Shown in pieces: positions 23,576 through 36,155 of a stretch of 64,000 nt of DNA; the first letter of the stretch is position 1, and every line of letters starts with the position of its first letter. Both the position numbers and the translations under genes were made by a program. Below the pieces are notes generated by a model. The model had not been told where the DNA came from. It was given only the letters and a program-made list of their open reading frames with translations, and did no database searches. The stretch comes from Liolophura sinensis (taxonomy: Eukaryota; Mollusca; Polyplacophora; Chitonida; Chitonidae): assembly GCF_032854445.1 (NCBI RefSeq), contig NC_088303.1, positions 6,517,501 through 6,581,500 of the forward strand, read 5' to 3'.

Positions 23576-26500
23576 GATGTATGTGTCCCAGTGTGCTGAC
23601 ACATGTATATGATGGTCACCCAAATCTCACATGTACATGTATGTGTCCCAGTGTGCTGACACATGTTTATGATGGTCACCCAAATCTTACATGTACATGT
23701 ATGTGTCCCAGTGTGCTGACACATGTGTATGATGGTCACCCAAATCTCACATGTACATGTATGTGTCCCAGTGTGCTGACACATGTATATGATGGTCACC
23801 CAAATCTCACATGTTGATGTATGTGTCCCAGTGTGCTGACACATGTATATGATGGTCACCCAAATCTCACATGTAGATGTATGTGTCCCAGTGTGCTGAC
23901 ACATGTATGATGGTCACCCAAATCTCACATGTACATGTATGCATCCCAGTGTGCTGACACATGTATATGATGGTCACCCAAATCTCACATGTACATGTAT
24001 GTGTCCCAGTGTGCTGACACATGTATATGATAGCCACCCAAATCTTACATGTACATGTATGTGTCCCAGTGTGCTGACACGTGTACGATGGTCACCCAAA
24101 TCTTGCAGGTAGATGTATGCATCCCAGTGTGCTGACACATGTATATGATGGTCACCCAAATCTCACATGTTGATGTATGTGTCCCAGTGTGCTGACACAT
24201 GTATATGATAGCCACCCAAATCTTGCAGGTAGATGTATGTGTCCCAGTGTGCTGACACATGTATATGATGGTCACCCAGATCTCACATGTATGTGTCCTA
24301 GTGTGCTGACACATGTATATGATGGTCACCCAAATCTCACATGTAGATGTATGTGTCCCAGTGTGCTGACACATGTATGATGGTCACCCAAATCTCACAT
24401 GTACATGTATGCATCCCAGTGTGCTGACACATGTATATGATGGTCACCCAAATCTCACATGTACATGTATGTGTCCCAGTGTGCTGACACATGTTTATGA
24501 TGGTCACCCAAATCTTACATGTACATGTATGTGTCCCAGTGTGCTGACACATGTGTATGATGGTCACCCAAATCTCACATGTACATGTATGTGTCCCAGT
24601 GTGCTGACACATGTATATGATGGTCACCCAAATCTCACATGTTGATGTATGTGTCCCAGTGTGCTGACACATGTATATGATGGTCACCCAAATCTCACAT
24701 GTAGATGTATGTGTCCCAGTGTGCTGACACATGTATGATGGTCACCCAAATCTCACATGTACATGTATGCATCCCAGTGTGCTGACACATGTATATGATG
24801 GTCACCCAAATCTCACATGTACATGTATGTGTCCCAGTGTGCTGACACATGTATATGATAGCCACCCAAATCTTACATGTACATGTATGTGTCCCAGTGT
24901 GCTGACACGTGTATATGATGGTCACCCAAATCTTGCAGGTAGATGTATGCATCCCAGTGTGCTGACACGTGTATATGATGGTCACCCAAATCTTGCAGGT
25001 AGATGTATGCGTCCCAGTGTGCTGACACATGTATATGATGGTCACCCAAATCTCACATGTAGATGTATGTGTCCCAGTGTGCTGACACATGTATATGATG
25101 GTCACCCAAATCTTGCAGGTAGATGTATGCATCCCAGTGTGCTGACACATGTATATGATGGTCACCCAAATGTTACATGTACATGTATGTGTCCCAGTGT
25201 GCTGACACATGTATATGATGGTCACCCAAATCTTACATGTACATGTATGTGTCCCAGTGTGCTGACACGTGTATATGATGGTCACCCAAATCTTGCAGGT
25301 AGATGTATGCATCCCAGTGTGCTGACACATGTATATGATGGTCACCCAAATCTCACATGTAGATGTATGTGTCCCAGTGTGCTGACACGTGTATATGATA
25401 GCCACCCAAATCTTACATGTACATGTATGCATCCCAGTGTGCTGACACATGTATATGATGGCCACCCAAATCTCACATGTACATGTATGTGTCCCAGTGT
25501 GCTGACACATGTATATGATAGCCACCCAAATCTTACATGTACATGTATGTGTCCCAGTGTGCTGACACGTGTATATGATGGTCACCCAAATCTTGCAGGT
25601 AGATGTATGCATCCCAGTGTGCTGACACATGTATATGATGGTCACCCAAATCTCACATGTAGATGTATGTGTCCCAGTGTGCTGACACATGTATGATGGT
25701 CACCCAAATCTCACATGTACATGTATGCATCCCAGTGTGCTGACACATGTATATGATGGTCACCCAAATCTCACATGTACATGTATGTGTCCCAGTGTGC
25801 TGACACATGTATATGATGGTCACCCAAATCTTGCAGGTAGATGTATGCATCCCAGTGTGCTGACACATGTATATGATGGCCACCCAAATGTTACATGTAC
25901 ATGTATGTGTCCCAGTGTGCTGACACATGTATATGATGGTCACCCAAATCTTACATGTATGTGTCCGAGTGTGCTGACACATGTATATGATGGCCACCCA
26001 AATGTTACATGTACATGTATGTGTCCCAGTGTGCTGACACATGTATATGATGGCCACCCGAATCTCACATGTAGATGTATGCGTCCCAGTGTGCTGACAC
26101 CTGTATATGATGGCCACCCAAATCTTGCAGGTAGATGTATGCGTCCCAGTGTGCTGACACATGTATATGATGGCCACCCAAATGTTACATGTACATGTAT
26201 GTGTCCCAGTGTGCTGACACATGTATATGATGGTTACCCAAATCTCACATGTACATGTATGTGTCCGAGTGTGCTGACACCTGTATATGATGGCCACCCA
26301 AATCTTGCAGGTAGATGTATGCGTCCCAGTGTGCTGACACATGTATATGATGGCCACCCAAATGTTACATGTACATGTATGTGTCCCAGTGTGCTGACAC
26401 ATGTATATGATGGTTACCCAAATCTCACATGTACATGTATGTGTCCGAGTGTGCTGACACCTGTATATGATGGCCACCCAAATCTTGCAGGTAGATGTAT

Positions 26501-27033
26501 GCGTCCCAGTGTGCTGACACGTGTATATGATGGCCACCCAAATGTTACATGTACATGTATGTGTCCCAGTGTGCTGACACATGTATATGATGGTTACCCA
26601 AATCTTGCAGGTAGATGTATGCATCCCAGTGTGCTGACACATGTATATGATGGTCACCCAAATCTCACATGTAGATGTATGCGTCCCAGTGTGCTGACAC
26701 CTGTATATGATGGCCACCCAAATCTTGCAGGTAGATGTATGCGTCCCAGTGTGCTGACACATGTATGTGATGGCCACCCAAATCTCACATGTAGATGTAT
26801 GTGTCTGAGTGGCTGACACATGTACATGATGGCCACCCAAATCTTGCAGGTAGATGTATGCGTCCCAGTGTGCTGACACATGTATATGATGGCCACCCAA
26901 ATCTTGCAGGTAGTAGATGTATGTGTCCCAGTGTGCTGACACATGTATTGGATGGCCACCCAAATCTTACATGTAGATGTATGTGTCTGAGTGGCTGACA
27001 CATGTACATGATGGCCACCCATGGTGGCCATCT
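23576..27033. repeat. 3.4-kb array of 60-bp units
   Basis: About 57 units built on ATGTGTCCCAGTGTGCTGAC, ACATGTATATGATGGTCACC and CAAATCTCACATGTACATGT. Three main variants alternate in the last third (CTCACATGTACATGT, CTTGCAGGTAGATGT and GTTACATGTACATGT). Since 60 bp is 20 codons, frames stay open over 300-430 codons on both strands. A 57- to 58-bp variant (ACATGTATGATGG) marks repeats of a larger block. No start context, intron or conserved protein supports coding. Confidence 0.95.
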
Positions 27034-28049
27034 ACATGCATCTACAACTGGAGTCTTAAAGAATTTTTGAAATGTAACTCTAAAAGCATGATTTTAAAGG
27101 AAGTTAAGATAATTATGGCCCTGAAAGAAACTGAATATTTTTATGCACATTGTATATGTCTCAATTTAACACAGCTCTGTTTTATTCATATTTTCTGTTT
27201 CTGTTTGGTAATTTTTTGGAAGTGATGCCAATGATGAACTGGTTCGGAATATGGGACCAGTTTATTCAAACACTTTTAACAAATATTTGTTACTGTTGAC
27301 GTCACAACTGCAGACTAAATGATTTCCAAACTGGCCCCTGTGGCCTGGGGAAAACTGTAGTTTAAAGCATTTTTACCCCCAAGACCAAAGCGTAGTTTTT
27401 TTTTTTTTTTTTCAAATCTGTGTTAGAACAAATCCTAAACTGCATTTTAAAATAGGAATGTCAAATATTTCAGGATTTCTGAAAGATAATTTATGATATT
27501 CATAATAACTACACATGTGACTTACAAGAGATAAGTATGACTTGAAGATGCATTGTCAGCTGTTTAAGGTTATGTGGCAGCAAGAATTATCGGTACTATG
27601 TCTGAAAACTACTGAATATTATTGTTATTCTGTCAATCTTCCACAAAAATTTGTCATTGAAAAGTGTCTTCATTTATTTGAATTGTGATTGAAATAAGTT
27701 GCACAAACTTCAGTGTTTCAGCAAAAGCTCTTGTTTTCTGCAACAAGAACAGTAAAAATAGACTAAATATTACTCTTTTGCAGTAACTATTTGTTCAGTT
27801 TTGTGTCTGAGAAAATGTGGCCTGTTATACAAGAAAATATAGAAATACGCACATTTATGTTTTTTATGTGGTTTTTGTAAGTTTACAGCATAGACATATG
27901 GTGAGATGTGCAGGTACTTAATGCACAGAACAAAGTGAAGCAGAAGATTGATCTTTTTTCTATACAAACAAAAATCTACATTTGCCAAATATTTTTGGAG
28001 TGTTTGTGGTGGATCTTTTAATCTTAACCTACACTTGTTCAAAGGTCTA

Positions 28050-28203
28050 GCCATACGTGGCAAGGCCTGTAAGCAACCTGCCGATGGTCGTGGGTCTCCC
28101 CCAGGCTCTGACGGGATTCCACCCACCATAATGCTGGCTGCCATCGAAGATGTGAAATATTCTTGAGTACGGCGTAAAACACCAATCAAATAAATAAATA
28201 AAC
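28050..28203 (+). repeat. tRNA-derived SINE, 5'-truncated
   Basis: It starts at CCATACGTGGCAAGGCCTGT, then has CCTGCCGATGGTCGTGGG, CACCATAATGCTGG and TATTCTTGAGTACGGCG, and ends ATCAAATAAATAAATAAA. The sense orientation is given by the A-rich tail. Confidence 0.88.
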
Positions 28204-29194
28204 TCTGGATGTAAATGCAAAGCATTCAAGTGTAACCATTAAAGACTTTTGACCATTTGAGATTTTTGGCAAAACCATTCGGCTAAGTATTTTTTGTGTT
28301 GATTCATTTACCTGACCCAGAGTTTATGTCCTTACCAACATGAAGGATTTCTGGATGTAATCGTATATTGTTCAACTTGTTTATGATGTACTTACTTCAT
28401 TCTCACTTTTGTTAAGCTTTTTGCTGAGATTTAATATACTGTTAATTTGTGCATAGGTACTTTGTTTTGCTCAGTATTGGTATCAATATCCTTATCGATC
28501 ATGTGTATTTTTTGTCACATTGTTTTGCACTCGATGTATTATTATTTATGCTTTTGTATTCTCCTAAGTGGATGAGGAAATCCGACCAATAAACACATTT
28601 TTACATCAGCGAATTTGGCCTTTTCTTTGCTCTATGACATGCAGCTATTGGGTTGTAAAACCTCTACCAAACAGAGACGTAGAAGTTTCCACTTGTGTAC
28701 ACATTACATAGTCAAGTTTAAGTGGGAGAAGGGTTTTCTGCATACACTGAGAAATATCATCAGATATACATGAACTCGATGAAACAGCGAACATCTCGAC
28801 CCTACAAGCAAGGTGAACCTATCTTCTGGGAGGAAAACAAACAAATTCAACGTTTGAGTCCGAGATTGGACTTTTGCTTTATGTTTAGGAATTGCGTACA
28901 TTACTCACTGCGTAATGGCAGACTTGCATATCCTGTTAGTGTAAAACACGCGGCCATCAATCGATGCAAATGAATGCTCTTCAAATTGCATTTAGCAAGT
29001 CTGTTGTATTGAAAGTTACCCATTGCAGGTGTGGGACATGATCATTATAGGCCTACGCGTAAATTAATAAAGACACAAAAAATGAGTGACACTATTTCGG
29101 CGAGTGACAGTAAAGTAAGAGCGAATAAATAAGCAGAACAAATCAACGGAAAACTTCAGACATAGACATGAAGTTGGTTGGGAAGATGTACACG

Positions 29195-29351
29195 TAGTGC
29201 GAAAGAACGTGAGAAGGTGTGCAACAACCTGCGGATGGTCGTGGGTTTCCTCTGGGCTGTGCCCGATTCCTCCCACCATAATGCTGGCCGCCGTCGTATT
29301 AGTAAAATATTCCTGACTACAGTGTGAAAAACGTATCAAATAAAAATAAAT
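29195..29351 (+). repeat. tRNA-derived SINE, 5'-truncated, upstream of the V-ATPase gene
   Basis: It contains CCTGCGGATGGTCGTGGG, CTCCCACCATAATGCTGGCC and a tail GTATCAAATAAAAATAAATG. It is diverged in the TTCCTGACTACAGTGTG segment. It ends some 320 bp before the V-ATPase start codon, so it may border the promoter. Confidence 0.85.
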
Positions 29352-29399
29352 GTAGGGCGAAAAAAATACGGTCGCGGGTTGAACGTATGATTTCGATCA

Positions 29400-29674
29400 G
29401 CCCACCGTTACATTGACATGTGACATAAATTGCTTTTTGGATATATCAGGATCTTCTTAAGTTGAAAAGTGAGTACTGCAAGAAATGTTATCAAGTTGCT
29501 GGTGTCATTACGCTCAGAAAGCCGACAAGCTGTTCGCGGAGCTGTGATTGTCGAAAAGTAGGTCACAGTGAACTCGAGACAGATGCCAGCTACCAGAACG
29601 AGGCTTGTCATGTGACAGCTGATCACTTGTCTTCAGTTTTCATCAGCAGTCACAAAACTTAGAGTTCTGTCAAA
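29400..29674 (+). promoter_or_regulatory. Probable promoter / 5' UTR of the V-ATPase d gene with CLEAR-like sites
   Basis: GTCATGTGAC at 29607-29616 differs by one base from the palindromic TFEB/TFE3 (CLEAR) site GTCACGTGAC known to control lysosomal and V-ATPase genes in vertebrates. A second match, GACATGTGAC, lies at 29415-29424. No TATA box is obvious. The start codon context is CAAAATGG. The match is seen; its use is inferred. Confidence 0.4.
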
Positions 29675-32600
29675 ATGGAAATGTATTTCAACACCGACCA
29701 TGGGTATTTAGAAGGTTTGATAAGAGGTTTTAAAGGTGGTATCCTGAAACAGTCGGATTATTTGAATTTAGTCCAGTGCGAAACATTGGAAGGTAAGGTG
29801 TCCCTGTGCGTGCTGTGATTATAAAGTGTCCATAATTCGATACACCGATAATGTATTATAATTTATTGTTCATTTCTTGGGTTTTAGGTCTTGGTTTTTA
29901 GCAGTTACTGGTGATAAGTAGTTTGTAATTGTTATCAGTTATGTTCGCGCTTGATGTTGAAATAAGATGTTCTTTTTTTTTTTTGGCTCAAGTCGTACAG
30001 ATTCTTCTGTTGTTGGGTACATATCACTAGTGGGGCCACATGTCTCTTTGGTCTCTGCTAACTGTCTAATACCTTGCTTTGCGGCACAGATTTAATGTTG
30101 ACTTTGAGATAAAGTTGCTCTTTGTCGTGGCGTTAGGTTACTGTCCATAGTACCAGTGCTATTTCCCTATAGAAAATGTTGGTTATTTTATACATTTATT
30201 CCGTCGAATAAATGGTTTTCACATGCATTTGTCAAATACAAATTTGAAACGCTTCTTAAGTAGTCATTGTAAAGAATTTGAACATTTACATATGACTGTA
30301 TTTTGAATGTTACTCTGAAGATCTAGGTACCATTCTACTTCTATATCATTTGTGAACCAAACATTGTGTTTACATGTAGGTCATAGCTGACACTATATAA
30401 CAGTTGTATTAGTGCTAGGTCATTACTGTGTGGCTTATGTACCAGTATCTATCAGCACACACATTCATTTGGTAAATAGCAGTAAATACTCCAGCCAGGA
30501 GTACATAAATATAAACTAGTTTATACATTGTAATACATGTTGTACTGTATTTCTGGTTGAAAACAACTCATTTAAATTAAAAGTTAGAAGGATCTATGTG
30601 CGTAATTTATTATTGTCTGCTGTATTTATTACTATTTACTTGACTTGAGTTTTGTACAGTAGTCAAGAATATTTCACTTACATGTATACAATTGTGGTGT
30701 GCATTATGGTAGGAGGAAACCGGGCAGAGGCCCGGGGAAAATCATCGGCTGTAAACACAGTTGATAACTCTATCACTTGTAACTTAATATCACAGTCCCT
30801 CAAATTCCTGTTTTTCTTAAACACTTAATAAGGTCACCAAACTGCATGCTTGCTTTGGCAACCTTGTGTTGATGAACAACTTTACAATTCTAAGTGATCC
30901 ATGTTGGAAATCGCCTTAGGCTGTTGGGAAACCTCGCTGGCTCTGATGGTTCAAGTGCTGGATTGCTGTGACTGCAAGTCTCAGGCCTTTTTCCAATGCG
31001 GTTACATGTTCAAATCCAGCTCTTACTACTTTGGCTGTGGATTGTCTAGACGTTTGTCAGATACATGTATCTGGCTTACGTGGGCCAAATGCCCACTGGC
31101 TTTGTTGGGCCGGCCCAGGAGTTACATGTATATATGCTAACTGGGAGAGTGAAGTGTTTTCTTCTGGATTGTTTTTCTTGAATTCATAATTTTTTTAAAT
31201 GGATATGCAGCATAGAGTTCTTATTTTTTATTGGGCATCTCTTTTCCAACAGATTTGAAGCTCCACCTACAGAGTACAGACTATGGCAGTTTTCTGGCAA
31301 ATGAACCTTCTCCTCTGACTGTGTCTGTCATTGATGACAAGCTGAAGGAGAAGTTAGTTGTGGAATTTACCCACCTGCGAAACCATTGCCTAGAACCTCT
31401 CAACATGTTCCTGGACTACATCACGTGAGGAAGTAGATGTAGTACACAAGTCATATATAACTACCAATACATGTACATACATACCATTACATGTATACAT
31501 GTACACAAGTCATATATAACTACCAATACATGTACATACATACCATTACATGTATACATTTACACAAGTCATTCTGCTTGGAAAACCAGCTCTGATTTCG
31601 AGCTCTCTGGATTGCTTGTGATTTGTTGGGTACATATTTGTGATGAAGGGCTGTGGTTGTTCCGTAAATGAATGAACATGTCCACTCTTCAATACATCAG
31701 GAAAAATTCTTGAGTAGGGTCTTTTCATTATTAAAGTATTAAACCGATGAAATGAATATACTGTGTTACACCTAAAATTTAGAATGTAAATGCGCATTTT
31801 CAGAAACACTTGAAGGCCTTAAATGATACTTTTGATGCCAACACCTGTGAAATTAATCAAATTTTATAGAAACTTCTGAGCGGATGAATCAATCAGAATT
31901 AAGAAAAATTTGTCACTTGCAAAATACCAAAATTTAGGTGGATTACCATCTACTTGGTGTAAAACCGACATGGTTCACGTATCTGTTCAGTATGATGCAT
32001 TGTTCTGAAAAGTTACTACATGTGATCTTCAGTCAGTCTATTCATTGCTGACTTAAGAGACAGATTGAACTCTGATGGGTGTGGCTTTTTTCTGATTAAC
32101 ACCTGTGAGCAATACAAAACATAAAATGCTACATGACCATCTTGTGTAAAGGGTAAAATAGTATTACACAATGTTCCTGGATATTGGAATGTTGAGCAAA
32201 TGTATTAGCTTGTTAGACACAGTGACACAGACGGTCAGAATGTCCGTGTTGAAAGGCTGACGTGGACAGACATTTATATGAACAAAAATCAAATAAGTAA
32301 AAAAATTAATACAAGTTTGTCATTTGATTTGTACAGGTACAGCTACATGATTGACAATATCATCCTGCTGATCACAGGCACCTTACACCAGAGGTCCATC
32401 TCTGAGCTGATAGCCAAATGTCACCCCCTGGGCAGCTTTGAGCAGATGGAGGCCATCCATATAGCCAGCACCCCAGCTGAGCTGTATAATGCTGTACTAG
32501 TGGACACCCCTCTAGGTCTGCTATCATCCACCAAGACTGCTATTAGTGGCAGTTGGTTTGAAGCAACAATGTGTTGTTTATTCAGATAGGAAATATGACA

Positions 32601-35600
32601 ATGTCATTTTCTTTTTGTGTCAGATTGTTAGTTGTAATATATGTGGTCTGTGCATGAAAGGGAACCTTGGGGTGGAAGTATTTCTGAGACACCTAAAAGG
32701 AAGAAATTAATATGGGAGACTGACTAGCAGAGGGAAAGACAAGTAAAAGTATTCTTGACACACACAGAAACCTGTCCTTCCCATCCCTAACTAGTACATG
32801 TGTTCATGTAGGTTTGTTGTAAGTAAAATCCTTCAAAGCATTTCATGGAATTATCTCGGAGTGACCCATTTATTACATGTATAATGCTTGTGGGGCTTCA
32901 GTGGTAAACAACCATTTTGCCACTCACATGGCCGTTTGCACAGTGTAACGTTTGCTGAAAACCACCTGTCTTCCTTCGTAAAATTGACCACCTTCTTATA
33001 CATGTATAACTATAAAGTGAAAAATCAAACAACAATGAAAATGTCAGTTTATAAATTTATATCACAGACATTTGTTATTGAATGGTTAGGTATGATGTAC
33101 ATGTAGCTTTTAATATAAGTTGTTGAGGATTATATCTTATTTTTCCACTGTAGTTGCTCATGTACTTTCCCTCCCTCAGGCCAGTTGTGAAAGAACAAAG
33201 GTCCTCTTTCCAAGTTTAACAAGATTATGGCTTTTTTTTTTTCAGCTCCATATTTCATCGACTGTATCTCAGAGCAAGATTTGGATGAGATGAACACAGA
33301 AATTATCAGAAACACACTTTATAAGGTAACAACGTTTGCAGCACATTCTGTATGATATGGATTTTTACTAGCAAAATGTGTAGGTACATTCTGAGTGTGT
33401 TATCGCGGTAGGACATCCTTACTCCGGTCTGCCGGAAAAGAAAAATTGGTTCAGGTTGGTTCAAGAAATTGTTCCAAAGAATCTAGGAGAATAATGTTTT
33501 CAAAATGTATCAATATTTTTATAAGGCTAGTATTCCAAACTGTTCAAGAATACGTCGCCATATTTTTTGAGGTATGACAAGAAAAAGAGGATTTCTTTCT
33601 GAGACTGAAACTTCGTTGGACAATTTTATAAAAGAATCCAAAGACATTTCCATCATGAAAGTCCATTTAATTATGCTCATCTGGAAAAATGTTTTTCATG
33701 TAGGCATATTTAGAAGATTTCTACAACTTCTGTCGTGAACTGGGTGGTGCTACTGCTGACGTCATGTGTGAGGCTCTGGCTGTAAGTTCACTGTGTTGTA
33801 CGTACAATAGGTACTGAATTGTGTGATTAAAGTCATTGTTCTTTTATTTTAATTGCTTTAGTTTCACAATACATTGGTTTTAATGCATCTTGCTGTTGTA
33901 CCATTGGCAAATTGGCAACAAATTTGAAAATTTTTCTAATGTTCTTGCTTCCTGAACAAACTGAATTCTGATTATTTTACCTCATGTTTTTGGCAAAGCA
34001 AGGGATGTTAATTTGGATCTTTCAGTCTGTCTGTCATGGTTTTGCTTGTTTGCAATAACTACTGCAAATTTTGTCTCATTTTGATAAAATTTTTGTGCAG
34101 TTTCAATGTGGGAAACCTTAGGGCAAGTTTGAAAACCATCCATATCTGTGCATAAGATTATATTTAATGATTTTGTAATTCATTAGTTATGATTGATCTC
34201 ATATTTCTGTAGATTATGTGCGTAAAATATGTCATCATTTTCATAACAATTTTATTTTTAGATTTATTTTCTGGTCTCTCAGATCAAGTTTGAGAATTGT
34301 GTGATCCATGTGTAAGTTTTGTGGATTTAGCATAAATTCTCTGAATGAGATCTTTATGATTTCAGTTTGAAGCTGACCGCCGAGCTCTGATCATCACAAT
34401 CAACTCTTTCGGGACAGAGTTGACGAAGGAGGATAGGGCAAAGCTATACCCTCGCTGTGGTAACCTGTACCCAGACGGTCTGGCCCTGTTAGCGCGTGCC
34501 GATGACTACGACCAAGTGCGATCTGTGGCTGATATGTATGCGGTGAGTGTCTGTGATACTTACAGTGCTGTGAAGTTGAAGCAGCTAAAGGCATGAATGG
34601 CATCATGTGGTTATATCTGTTTAAAGGATTCATGAAAAGTAATGTGTTTGTACTCTATCGTTAATTCATAATACGTAGACATAGCTCTTGTCTAGCTGCT
34701 TTCGCCTGAACTTGGGCTTATTATTAGCCTGCCTGTACAAATTTCAGGCGTAACTTATGTCATACCCTGAGCGTTGGAGTCCAATAACCAGGAAAACAAT
34801 GTTAAACAAAATGTTGTGGGCGGCATATTCGAAAGTACTGCATTTATTGAGCTCAGGGTTTGCACACATGTATAGTACAACACAAGAGGGATATTCCATC
34901 GTTGATATTGTGTTAAACATCATTAACTACCAAATTCCTGACTTAGCGTATTGTGTATTACAATCGAAGTTAATCAAAATGTTAGGGGTGGTAATTCAAA
35001 AAGTTCAGCACATATTGATGTGAAGATTTGCATGCATATGAAGCACAATGACACAAGGGGGATGTTCCACCGCTGGTGCTCGGTAAGTTAGCAAAAATTC
35101 ACAATTTCAATACTTTAAGTATTTAGCTGAAGGTTTGCATTCATGTGTCTTCTAGAGGCGAGCTCAAGTTTTTATAACATGCATTCATTTCTTTCTTTAT
35201 TTGATTGGTATTTAACACTGCATGTAAGAATATTTAACTCCTGCAACTCTTCCAGATAACTTCATAGGTGGAGAAAACCACCACCTTAGGCCAGTTGCCT
35301 GACAAACCTCCAACTTGAAGCTGCAAATATATCAAAAGAAGCTGATATTGAGCTCTCGACCTCATTGGAGAGGAGGCAGATATGCTGTAGTGTGACAATG
35401 GCTTAGATAATACATGCAGCTAAAGTTTTGCAGATGTACACTAGAAGATAATTTGTTTGGTTCATTATAAAAAATGGTACAGTATTCTAAAGAATGATGT
35501 AGATGTGTATTAAGAAATAAGTAATCAGTTGCTGTGATTTCAGTTTTAATCCCATTTCAGAAATATTTTCAAAAATGTATTATGATTTGTTTTTTTTAGC

Positions 35601-36155
35601 AATACAAAGAACTGTTTGATGGAGCGGGTACCAATCCAGGGGAGAAAACTCTTGAAGACAGATTCTTTGAGCACGAGGTGAGTACATTCCCTTATCCACA
35701 GGGTATGTGATAAGATTACTCTTTTCAGGGAATGTAAATTTTGTACAAAGGAACATCTTTTTTCAGGTCATATTGCTAAAATCGTCTTATTGTAGAGTTG
35801 ATTTTCCATCTTTTGATGCTAGAGCTTATCTCAGTCTAGTTGGCTTCATGGCCTAAGAAATGTTTTACAATTTCATTGTCTGATTGTAGCTTAAAGAAAC
35901 AAGCCATATTTTTGTTAGAACTTCTTTTTACCTGCTCACTTCTCTTTACCTGCTCACTTTAAACTAAGACACATTTCTTCATTATCTTTTCAGGTCAAAC
36001 TGATGAAGAATGCATTCATGCAGCAGTTCCACTTTGGCGTCTTTTATTCGTATGTGAAGTTGAAGGAACAGGAGAATCGAAACATCATCTGGATTGCCGA
36101 GTGTGTTGCCCAGAGACACAGGGCAAAGATTGACAGCTACATTCCTATCTTCTGA
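29675..36155 (+). CDS. ATP6V0D1: V-type proton ATPase V0 subunit d, complete, 8 exons
   Basis: This encodes 347 residues of subunit d, the cup-shaped non-membrane protein of the V0 sector that couples the central rotor stalk to the c-ring of the proton pump on endosomes, lysosomes and the Golgi. The exons are 29675-29792, 31253-31424, 32337-32515, 33246-33325, 33704-33781, 34366-34542, 35600-35677 and 35994-36155 (TGA at 36153). All join in phase. Family landmarks run the whole length: [111 protein letters not shown] and [14 protein letters not shown], ending YIPIF. Human d1 is 351 aa, so the length is normal. The start ATG at 29675 follows CAAA and gives [14 protein letters not shown], matching the family. 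Whether it corresponds to d1 or d2 cannot be decided; invertebrates usually have one d gene. Confidence 0.97.
30636..30745 (-). repeat. tRNA-derived SINE fragment, inverted
   Basis: It contains GTAGTCAAGAATATTTCACT, GCATTATGGTAGGAGGAAAC and CGGGCAGAGGCCCGGGG, in the first intron of the V-ATPase gene. Both ends are truncated. Confidence 0.75.
30910..31165 (+). repeat. Second tRNA-derived SINE-like family
   Basis: The head TGGCTCTGATGGTTCAAGTG with CATGTTCAAATCCAGC resembles A and B boxes of a tRNA. It is followed by an unrelated body (TGGGCCAAATGCCCACTGGC, CAGGAGTTACATG). It lies in V-ATPase intron 1, just before exon 2. No other copy is seen in the window, so the family is proposed from the tRNA-like head only. 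Confidence 0.5.
31447..31566. repeat. Two direct copies of a 60-bp unit
   Basis: Two nearly identical units start CAAGTCATATATAACTACCA and run through TACATGTACATACATACC. They lie 20 bp after V-ATPase exon 2. Confidence 0.85.
34795..35150 (+). repeat. Two tandem units of the dispersed ~190-bp repeat
   Basis: Two diverged units, each beginning near a GTTAAACAAAATG- or AAAATGTTAGGGGTGG-type block and followed by a CACAATG/CAACACAAG..GGGATATTCCA or GGGATGTTCCACCGCT block and an ACCAAATTC/TTCACAATTTCA block. The order of blocks matches the JARID2 intron copies at 2513 and 6296. Confidence 0.55.
35190..35410 (-). repeat. Degenerate SINE, inverted
   Basis: It begins TTTGATTGGTATTTAACACT, the reverse of the shared SINE tail, then has GGTGGAGAAAACCACCACCT and CCTGACAAACCTCCAAC. 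The body differs from the main family, so this is an old or distinct family with a related tail. Confidence 0.55.

Larger units (their letters stand above)
20149..28620 (+). other. JARID2 3' flank / possible long 3' UTR
   Basis: No further coding exon was found before the V-ATPase gene. Possible poly(A) signals on this strand are AATAAA at 22717-22722 and at 28588-28593 (followed by a T-rich stretch). The first lies before the 60-bp array, the second after it. If the second is used, both minisatellites would be transcribed in the 3' UTR. A SINE lies at 28050. The T-run near 27400 is unremarkable. Confidence 0.35.

Noticed and set aside
24695-26963. Very long open frames (320-436 codons) on both strands in the 60-bp array
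   Set aside because: They follow from a stop-free repeat unit of 60 bp. Both strands are open together, no family is recognised and no splice or start evidence exists.
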